Of a stretch of DNA of 28,820 nt, positions 23,001 to 28,820 are shown piece by piece. The number at the start of each line of letters is the position of its first letter. The first letter of the stretch is position 1. Source of the DNA: Priapulus caudatus (Eukaryota > Priapulida > Priapulimorpha > Priapulimorphida > Priapulidae); NCBI RefSeq assembly GCF_000485595.1, contig NW_014577356.1, forward strand, positions 38,774-67,593. Reading direction: 5' to 3'. Position numbers and translations under genes: made by a program. Below the pieces are notes generated by a model. That model searched no databases and was not told where the DNA came from. It worked only from the letters and a program-made list of their open reading frames with translations.

Positions 23001-24772
23001 CGGTTTTCTCTCGGTGAGGTGGAAGACTTGCCATTTTTCCGGGCCAACCTCGCAAATGTTGCGACAAGGTCCGACGGACTCACAACGCCATCCGAAGGTG
23101 TCCACAATGCACCCTGATGAAATAAACAAGTTTAATGCACACGTGTGTGCTAAATGCAGAACAGAAATGTCTTGATTAAACATACAAGAAGATCACTGTC
23201 TCTGCTACTATCTCTTGAGTACCTTGTCTTCTATTATTAGGTCATCTTTAAAATAATTCTTTATTTGTACCTTGGCGAGCAACTTAATAAGATGTACTTA
23301 TAACACAGCTGAAACATATATATGTATATATATATTTATAAGTATGTATAAGTAGTATACAATATATATAAGAAAGTGTGGAATGTACCATACAACCTTA
23401 GCAGACAATACGTATCCGCATAGGATAGCATAGGATTAGGGTGACATGAAAAAGAAATTAAGTTCAACACCGCGTGATACCGGTAGATTGTAACAAACCT
23501 CTATGTCATCATCGCGAATGATAGGAGCAAGTTTCTTGGCTTCACTAGGTGTGATGAGTTCCGCTCCTATCCTCAGCAACCTATAACATGTAGTAGCATC
23601 TACTTATCAGTCCCTGTCACTAACATAAAGCACGAGTGTCTCTCGTTCTAACTAGCAATATATACTAAGCAGCAAACCAGACAACAGCATTATACTCCAG
23701 CTATAGCAAGTAATATATACGATGCATATAGAAATGCAGGTATGACATCTTTAGCTAGTCAAATGCAACTGATTGATAGTTAATAGCATGTATAAAATAT
23801 TTAGCCTGTAGTGTATGTATGTAAGTGACTTAAGCTAGTGACACGTACCCCGTACACAGCTAGAAACATTTTATAATATCCTTTAATCATATTTATATAA
23901 ATAATCAAATCATATAATAATATACATTCTTATACTACATATGTTCATACTGTAAGAATACTTAATTGTGTAGTTCCAGAATGAGATCAAACAAATCACT
24001 AACTTTCCACGTGTGACGATCCCGTGATAGGTGATAAGTCTGTCTTTGGTTCTCGCCACACTTAAGCTGCCACATTGTTTCCAACCTATACATATACATA
24101 CATTCCAATCAGGTGAAAAATTTCTTTTTTTTCACGTGAGCTCATTAAAAGTCTGTGGGAAAAATAGCTCTCGTCAACATTTTTACGGGAGCTATTTTGA
24201 GCCTCACGGGAGCGATTTCGGAAGTTTGAAGAGCGAATCGCTCATCGCTCCCGTGTATTTTTTATCCCGATTCCAATATATTACACTGTATTATTGGGCA
24301 CTCCAACATATATGCTAATGTTTTCCACTACATTGACATGACTACGTAGAGGTTAACCCATCTATATGATTGATCACACACCACGAAATTTGTAAATTAA
24401 GATATATCATCAATGTTGCTCCAGCACTAAAGCTCAGTTTATTTCGTCTTCACTGCGGTACGCTCTTTAACATTGGCATTAAATGTGCATATGGTACATG
24501 GTGGCGGTGTTATACCAAACTCAAGATCTCTTTATCAATTAAATCAAGTTAAATTTGAATTTACGTACATTAAAAAACAATGTAATTTCGACAGGGCAAA
24601 CACTTAACGACTGATTTTATGTTGTGCAGCCAACCCCTCACCTGTCGCGTGACCCTCCTCTTCAAACTTCTTGTACAGTTCACGCGAGTACTGCGCGAGT
24701 TTCGATTCCGCTATGCCAGCCTTGATTTGACCGACAAGTCCAGCGGCGTGCCATGAGGTGCCGCATGACAGC
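14003..24772 (-). CDS. PDPR-like mitochondrial FAD-dependent oxidoreductase/GcvT-fold protein (18 exons, 5' end missing)
   Basis: Exons, 5' to 3' on the minus strand: 24642-24772, 24004-24085, 23499-23580, 23032-23113, 22691-22812, 22393-22510, 21861-22013, 21122-21246, 20518-20710, 19805-19957 (these two have near-identical alternatives at 19385-19577 and 18673-18825), 18016-18170, 17559-17707, 16867-17074, 16170-16259, 15465-15644, 14957-15090, 14664-14734, 14003-14202. All junction phases agree and the total (2428 bp) gives about 808 residues to a TGA at 14003-14005. The first half is a DAO-type FAD domain: SWHAAGLVGQ near residue 8, YFVNCAG, GPESFTPDG, GEAPE, VATGMNSQG. The second half is a GcvT/folate-binding-like domain: GGYENDCSI, HAGELGW, HAGYLALRSL, WPWGGE, YRNGK, FEVEIAGKRFPA. 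The GGYENDC, WPWGGE and QQTRC-WL segments match PDPR better than DMGDH or SARDH. PDPR is a mitochondrial matrix flavoprotein that modulates pyruvate dehydrogenase phosphatase. The N-terminal GxGxxG exon was not found. Family assignment is strong; the exact orthology (PDPR versus an invertebrate paralog) is inferred. Confidence 0.9.
16603..16761. mobile_element. Short non-autonomous element with CAGGGCC termini (hAT-like MITE, tentative)
   Basis: Ends are CAGGGCCATAGC and, inverted, GCTACGGCCCTG (11 of 12 paired). The flanks share ccagcga on both sides, close to an 8-bp target duplication but not exact. The interior holds a small palindrome (aggaggcatttgcctcct) and a gagcgaagcgagc string. It is 159 bp and non-coding, inside the intron between exons 16867-17074 and 16170-16259. 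Confidence 0.5.
17062..17395. repeat. Minisatellite of about 33-36 bp whose unit copies an exon's 3' splice site
   Basis: About nine degenerate units lie in the intron next to exon 16867-17074. Each contains a plus-strand core close to gatgacgaaatatctgtgga. The exon boundary itself reads gatgacgaagtatctgtgga, so the array looks like a tandem expansion of the intron/exon junction. Read on the gene strand, each unit gives a pyrimidine-rich stretch, then ccacag/ATATTTCGTCATC. Confidence 0.9.
17402..17495. repeat. Purine-rich GGA tract
   Basis: This is a run of ggagg/gagga-type repeats directly after the minisatellite, in the same intron. On the gene strand it is a long C/T tract, which could act as a strong polypyrimidine tract. 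Confidence 0.7.
18229..18338. repeat. Alternating TG/CG/CA tract
   Basis: A gtgtgtgcatgtgtgtgcgtgcatg-type purine/pyrimidine alternation over about 110 bp in an intron. Open frames through it are low-complexity artefacts. Confidence 0.85.
18500..18526. repeat. AT microsatellite
   Basis: A (AT)n run just before the start of the 1132-bp tandem duplication. Confidence 0.8.
18673..18825 (-). CDS. Duplicate A of the PDPR linker exon (KHYLLNYP ... RPMWFD)
   Basis: The acceptor is cttcag/GTAAAC and the donor is TCAG/gtatga. It is 153 bp, phase 1 to phase 1. It encodes KHYLLNYPLSDHITSRNLRT and ends with GYERPMWFD, the linker between the FAD and GcvT-like domains. It is identical in sequence to copy B at 19805-19957. 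Confidence 0.85.
19385..19577 (-). CDS. Duplicate A of the PDPR exon ending the FAD domain (VATGMNSQG)
   Basis: The acceptor is gggtag/ATTGAC and the donor is GTCG/gtaggt. It is 193 bp, entering in phase 0 and leaving in phase 1. It encodes IDNYIVATGMNSQGITMAGG and ends at KFLKDRVTEIVG. It corresponds to copy B at 20518-20710. Both keep an open frame and intact splice sites, so neither is visibly dead. Confidence 0.85.
20890..20960. mobile_element. Possible fragment of another pogo/Tigger-like element
   Basis: It begins tacaggtatgtcccattttac and includes cgtaaaatgaaaagtcgtaaa, resembling the termini of Tigger-like elements, but no matching inverted end was found. Low confidence. Confidence 0.25.
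20996..21105. repeat. 11-bp tandem repeat (ggatatagttt)n
   Basis: About nine or ten imperfect copies lie in the intron directly downstream (gene sense) of exon 21122-21246. The array ends about 10 bp from the donor gtaatc. Confidence 0.85.
21269..21458. mobile_element. Pogo/Tigger-like MITE (Tc1-mariner superfamily), 190 bp
   Basis: It starts CAGTGGAACCCC, ends with the near-inverted GGGCTACACTG, and is bounded by TA on each side (21267-21268 and 21459-21460), the target site of Tc1/mariner elements. The interior is rich in acgcg/cgcg motifs typical of Tigger-like TIRs. It ends only about 20 bp from the 3' splice site of exon 21122-21246. Confidence 0.75.
23032..23113 (-). CDS. PDPR-like exon with a GC 5' splice site
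   Basis: This 82-bp exon reads GALWTPSDGVVSPSDLVATF and on to RLARKN. It aligns with the family's GxLYxPxDGxxxP segment. The acceptor is tttcatcag/GGTGC. The coding frame requires the exon to end AATG/gcaagtc, a GC donor with an otherwise good consensus, joining to GCGGGGAG at 22812. No GT near the boundary restores the required phase 1, so I call a GC-AG intron (22813-23031). Confidence 0.8.
24205..24255. repeat. 12-bp-stem hairpin in an intron
   Basis: CACGGGAGCGAT at 24205-24216 pairs with ATCGCTCCCGTG at 24244-24255. A further acgggagct copy lies just upstream. It looks like part of a repeat element within the intron between exons 24642-24772 and 24004-24085. Confidence 0.55.
24642..24772 (-). 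CDS. First identifiable exon of the PDPR-like gene, carrying the WHAAG flavin-attachment motif
   Basis: The acceptor lies at 24773-24774 (minus-strand cgcag/G) and the donor is ACAG/gtgagg. The exon reads LSCGTSWHAAGLVGQIKAG and continues through AQYSRELYKKFEEEG. In dimethylglycine and sarcosine dehydrogenases the histidine of the (S/T)WHAAGL motif is the covalent FAD attachment residue; vertebrate PDPR, as I recall it, has lost this His. Here it is kept (codon at 24748-24750). The exon enters in phase 2, so a coding exon must precede it. Confidence 0.85.
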
Positions 24773-25614
24773 CTGCGTGCGAGAAGGGAGCAGATTTACC
24801 TGAGTGAGTATAACAGAGCAGGGGTAGAAATTAGTTTGAAAATTTACAGGCCGGCCGGACCTGCAGGTAAGGGATTTTACACGCCCGCCAGACAAATTAC
24901 AGAACCCGGGTCGCTGTTGTGCCCAACTTGACACAAGTGAGCAATACTGCGGTAACTTTTCATCCTCGCTGGCACTTTCCTTCAGCCGTGCATTTCCTAC
25001 GAGCCCGCCAGGCCTGCTAGTATTAGAAATGTCAGGTCTCAGCCTCAAATAAAGGCATCGGGCCCACGGGCCCCTTATGATTTCGACCCATGCAAAGGGT
25101 AGAGGGATCATTGTACGGCCCACCTTTCCAGCCGAGTTTTTTGTTGCCATACAATCTCACTTCATAACCAGGTGCAATGCAAGTGCACTTGAGTCGCGTA
25201 TTTCTGACTGCTCTAGGTAACCACACACGTGCACCACTTTCGCACACCTTCTGACATAATCCTAAATGTTGAGAGATAAACCGGCGCAAACAAGACGCTC
25301 TTTCAAGGTCACCTACTTAAATGCATGTACAACTGTTCTGCCACATAGCTATGTGAGAAACTAGGTGAGATACCTAATGGAGTAGGTTAATAAAAAGATA
25401 AAACTTCCTCTTTAAACCAACTCTCATAGCAAAAAAAAAATTAAAAGCAGCATCCTATTTTCAAACTTCGAGTCACAGTTGGAATATTCCTGTATATACT
25501 TAAACAATGCAAAAATTAGGCAAATAATGCACGTTAATTCCAACCTCTTTTGCAGAGAAACCGCAAAATAAGTGTGTGCCCAATATTTAGAAAAATGGTT
25601 CTGCAGATTTTTCG

Positions 25615-25679
25615 AGCCTTGACCTACTAATACCATTAAACATATAATATATGTTTAATGGTATTAGTAGGTCAAGGCT
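25615..25679. repeat. Perfect 65-bp palindrome
   Basis: Thirty-two-bp arms are perfectly complementary around a single central A at 25647. The left arm begins agccttgacctactaatacc and the right arm ends ggtattagtaggtcaaggct. It abuts the left end of the terminal-inverted-repeat element at 25688-26526. Confidence 0.95.
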
Positions 25680-25687
25680 ATACATGT

Positions 25688-26526
25688 AGATCTATACATG
25701 TATACTTGTATCCTGTATAGATTACAGGGTTCTCCAAGCTCTGAGTAGAAGCTCTGAGATGCAATCTGGGACACTCTGTGTGTAAATTTGAAGCACTGCA
25801 TGTGGGGTGAAAATAGTTTGTTTTGCATGGGCAAAGCCATCGGAAAATTCAAAATAATTAATGGAATAAAAATACCAAAATGTAGGGGTGAACTTGCTGG
25901 TTTGCTCGTTCCAAATCGAGTTCACCTCTCATAAATAAATTTTAAAAAATTTGTCACCATTGACAATGGCAGGAGTGGTCGGTAAGTGTACCAGTCTACT
26001 CTACCTCGTGTTAGACTGGGTTACCTGCCCCGTAATAATGGCGTTGGAAATTAATTCACGATTTAATTCACGATTAAGATTTCTTGATGAGCTAGAAAAC
26101 ACTCGGATTTGAAGTATGAAAATGAACATTATTGGGCCAGCTAGCCTACACCAGTTGGTTGGGATTGATTGTCAGTTCAGATGCAAAATATTTAAAGCAA
26201 AGGTTATAAACCATAGATTAATTTTGGTACTATAACACGCGTATATAAGATAGCCGAGTCGGTTTATAGTTAGTGTTAGGGTTAGTGATAGGGATAGGGA
26301 TAGGGTGACTGTTTGTACTTGTGTGTGAGACTGCCGTACCCGTAGCATCGAGACCAACGTGTATTAATTGTTTGAACTCCTTGTGATGACGGCTTTGATA
26401 TTTAGCGTGCATTTTAGGATGGCGGGGCTCGACGATAGCGGGCCGCCAGGCTATAAGTGCTCTTGGAGAACCTTGATGTATAGATATTATCTATACAGGA
26501 TATAAATATACATGTATAGATCTATA
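25688..26526. mobile_element. About 840-bp element with long inverted ends (non-autonomous TIR element, tentative)
   Basis: The left end contains tagatctatacatgtata, then tatcctgtatagat, then ggttctccaag. The same three blocks occur in inverse order and orientation at 26463-26524. The interior is non-coding except for short frames and includes degenerate telomere-like repeats at about 26268-26306. No target duplication was identified. Confidence 0.5.
26268..26306. repeat. Degenerate telomere-like repeats
   Basis: A short run of ttaggg-like units (gttagtgttagggttagtga, then gatagggatagggatagggt) inside the 25688-26526 element. Confidence 0.6.
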
Positions 26527-26680
26527 AATATGTTCCTGCTGATACTACGGCCCACGTAAAACCCTGGATCTCACTAAACCTCATGTAAGTGCATGGATAG
26601 GCTGAACCACATCCAGGGTGATAGGCCAGGCTGATCACACACATACATAAATACTACAGCATTTTGTGTCAACCAGTGAA

Positions 26681-26885
26681 GCAGATAAGGTCTATGTCCC
26701 CTTGACCTCTGTTTGACCTCGCTCGTTTAGCTATTTCTGACTAATATATATATATATATAATATATAATATATATAGGGTTAGGGTTAGGGTTAGGGTTA
26801 GGATTAGGGTTAGGGTTAGGGTTAGTCAGAAATAGCTAAACGAGCGAGGTCAAACAGAGGTCAGGGGGACATAGACCCTACGAGC
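26681..26885. mobile_element. 205-bp palindromic element with a telomeric-repeat core (fold-back/MULE-like MITE)
   Basis: Arms 26689-26743 and 26823-26877 are inverted copies over 55 bp with one mismatch (including gacctctgtttgacctcgct and gctatttctgacta). The core is an AT run followed by (TTAGGG)n. Flanking copies of accagtgaa at 26672-26680 and 26886-26894 look like a 9-bp target-site duplication, the size made by Mutator-like transposases. No transposase is present. Confidence 0.75.
26774..26825. repeat. Interstitial telomeric repeats (TTAGGG)n
   Basis: About eight units of gggtta, one with a G-to-A change, between the arms of the palindromic element. This is the metazoan telomere motif, in an internal location. 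Confidence 0.9.
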
Positions 26886-27410
26886 ACCAGTGAAAGGCAA
26901 TAAATTGTTAAGGGGAAAAAATAACGTGAATCCAGTCATTTTGTTGACGAAATACCCTGTCTTGACGTCAGTGATTTATGTGTACAATCTCCCTGAAAAT
27001 TCTGCTCAAAATGAGCAGAATATAATTATTGAGCATACTTTTAATTCAAAATATCGGCAAAATTTTAGCATTCTACTCAAAATACAGAAACTCGCCCACA
27101 AAACCAATACGTACTGCTTCCAGTGTTTTAAATTGCTATTCCACCGTAATCTGCAGCAGCTATCACGATAATGATATAACTCTGGATGTCACTACTCATG
27201 TGTTATTGCTACACTTGGTCTTGAAATCCAAAGCAGTCTCCCTCTTTGTGATAACACGCATATTCCCTTGATCTAAAGTGTGCATTCCCTCATGCACGTG
27301 CGTGCGTGCACGTGTGATATTCTACAACTGGTTCAATGACAGTCGAATTCAACCCGATAGTGGAAGCATCAAGTCATGACTTGTTTCCTATGAACGCCTA
27401 ACCCACAGGC

Positions 27411-27468
27411 ACTTGAAGCGTTTCAACTGTAAACACACGCCGCCGCCATTGCGCGCACACTGACACAT
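27411..27468. repeat. Direct repeat, copy 1 (partner at 28752-28820)
   Basis: Both copies run from cttgaa(a)gcgtttcaa through ctgtaaaca, a GC-rich cgccgc stretch and gcgcgcac to tgacacataa. The second copy differs mainly by one-base indels. On the minus strand the first copy contains ATGGCGGCGGCG followed by an in-frame stop six codons later. Confidence 0.7.
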
Positions 27469-27605
27469 AAATATATAGTGTCAGTGTATATTATGTGTCA
27501 GTGTATTATGTCATGTGTCTATATATTTATGTGTCATGTGTATATCTATATACACATATCTGTATGTCTATATTATTGTATGTGTCATGTGTCTATATAT
27601 TTAGC
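27462..27605. repeat. Minisatellite with atgtgtcatgtgtctatata-type units
   Basis: Several imperfect repeats of tatgtgtcatgtgtctatat and gtgtcagtgtat alternate over about 140 bp. Confidence 0.75.
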
Positions 27606-28751
27606 TACACATGCGACTGTCGAGACAGTAACACTTGAGTGCATTTAAATCTTTTTAGACTGCTATATATATATCATACCCTTTTCAGATGACAACAGGT
27701 CAACAGGCGGTAACTCCTGTTATGTTTGACAAAATGTTATAGTTATTTGATAGCTAGTTCGGTAGGTCAAGCCCAACCTGTGGACCTTGCCCATGGACGT
27801 TCGAGTGGTCAACCCATAAAGACTTGTATTCTATCTTAATTTCGAGTCTAAAACAAATCGCTCTCAGCATAACTAAGAGTTCTGCATAGTGAGAATTCAC
27901 ACCTACGTGGCTCATAATTAATGATGTTAGACACATAGTTTCTAATGGACTATGTGACACATCAAAAATGACAACACAGTCAGAGGCTAATGAGATGATT
28001 AATAGGCACTGCAACGGCACTTACAAAGCACTAATTATTGTTGCAGCCATTGCAACAGCTGCAATACAGCATCCCAAATGTGCTGTTTGATGTTTTTTTA
28101 AAGCGTGTCTCCACTGCAATTGACATTATATGCGCTGATGTGATCAATGTTTGTTCTCCAAGTAAGTATGCCTGATAAAGACGGAATGTGTTTGTTTACA
28201 AGGTACCGGCGATGTTATCGGTGACCCTGCTAGTGAGCAGGCATTCCCTACTGCAAGTGCACAATCATGAGGTTTAGTTGTTCTCTCGGTAAACACGGGA
28301 TCAGCTTGTGCTAAGTATGGTAAGTTTCTAATTATAGTAAAAGTAAATCTGCTTTTTATTGACTACGTCACGAATCTCTTGAAAATTAATACGTTGTAAA
28401 GCTTATTTTTGTAATTTTTTTTTGGCATCAAAACTCAGTACTAACGTTACTACAGATATATCCTCAAACTCTCCCCTGAGTTTTTCACGGCATTTCTAGT
28501 GTAATGATATGTTTTTACGTGCCTATAACAGTTTAAGGTAGCATCACGGTACTGCTGCGTCTATGTCATGTCATTATTTCTAGAAACAAGTGGTTCGTCA
28601 TAACAGCACAGATGGTGGAGTCTGCACAGCAGGCGCGTGTGTTGTGGTGGCGGTGGTGGCGTGATTGCACTTCTGTTCTGTATCATCGTACAAACGGAGC
28701 GATGGAATGATGATTGTGGGGCTATTGGAACAGGAATGGTGGTAGGGCAAC

Positions 28752-28820
28752 AGGCAACTTGAAAGCGTTTCAAACTGTAAACAGCACGCCGCGCCAATGC
28801 GCGCACAGCGTGACACATAA
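28752..28820. repeat. Direct repeat, copy 2, at the window's right edge
   Basis: See 27411-27468. On the minus strand this copy leads into an open stretch (YSLKRFQVACCPTTIPVPIA and on) rich in Arg, Ser and hydrophobic residues with few acidic residues, as in mitochondrial leaders. The link to the PDPR-like gene is only a possibility. Confidence 0.5.

Larger units (their letters stand above)
24773..28820. other. Upstream intron(s) or 5' flank of the PDPR-like gene, rich in fold-back repeats
   Basis: No exon with a Rossmann GxGxxG motif was found on the minus strand, although the exon at 24642-24772 requires an upstream coding exon. The stretch instead contains palindromes, inverted-repeat elements and interstitial telomeric repeats, listed separately. 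Confidence 0.5.

Noticed and set aside
24680-25289. Minus-strand frames, one with a crystallin-like APGYEVRLYG segment
   Set aside because: The match is too short and the surrounding frame looks like a dispersed repeat; not enough to call a gene or the missing 5' exon.
26774-26825. A chromosome end or ancestral telomere fusion
   Set aside because: The repeats all run in one direction, number about eight, and lie inside a palindromic element with flanking target duplications, which favours mobile-element carriage.

Overview
This is animal (metazoan) nuclear DNA. It has AT-rich intergenic sequence, many microsatellites, interstitial TTAGGG telomere-type repeats, MITE-like elements, and one intron-rich gene with GT-AG introns of about 0.2-1 kb and exons of 71-208 bp. 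I cannot name the species; an invertebrate is most likely, because the gene carries features absent from vertebrate PDPR. No rRNA, tRNA or CRISPR array was recognised.

The centrepiece is a minus-strand gene whose exons I reconstructed by hand from 24772 down to a stop codon at 14003-14005. Eighteen exons join in one frame (2428 bp, about 808 residues). They encode a flavoprotein of the dimethylglycine/sarcosine dehydrogenase-PDPR family, closest to PDPR (the mitochondrial pyruvate dehydrogenase phosphatase regulatory subunit). The exon carrying the start codon, targeting peptide and first Rossmann glycine motif was not found and is probably upstream (above 24772) or outside the window. The gene has several oddities. 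A 1132-bp tandem duplication repeats two of its exons. One intron is GC-AG. A minisatellite is built from copies of one 3' splice site. A pogo/Tigger-like MITE sits about 20 bp from another 3' splice site. It also keeps a Trp-His-Ala-Ala-Gly motif that in the dehydrogenase relatives carries covalent FAD.

Positions 1 to about 9720 hold a second, diverged PDPR-like sequence present only as its 3' half. It is arranged as a large imperfect inverted repeat: a minus-strand copy (about 1-4660) faces a plus-strand copy (about 6013-9720), with an extra plus-strand copy of the last exons (4903-5982) near the centre. Some exons are intact and match the main gene's exon lengths (149, 180 bp); others are riddled with one-base indels. 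This may be a real palindromic paralog or, quite plausibly, a fold-back assembly artefact from unpolished long reads.

From 9720 to 14002 I see no gene. From 24773 to 28820 lies probable upstream intron or 5' flank, rich in fold-back elements: a perfect 65-bp palindrome, an ~840-bp terminal-inverted-repeat element, and a 205-bp palindromic element with a telomeric-repeat core and a 9-bp target duplication. A GC-rich sequence near the right edge could be a mitochondrial leader exon, but this is weak.
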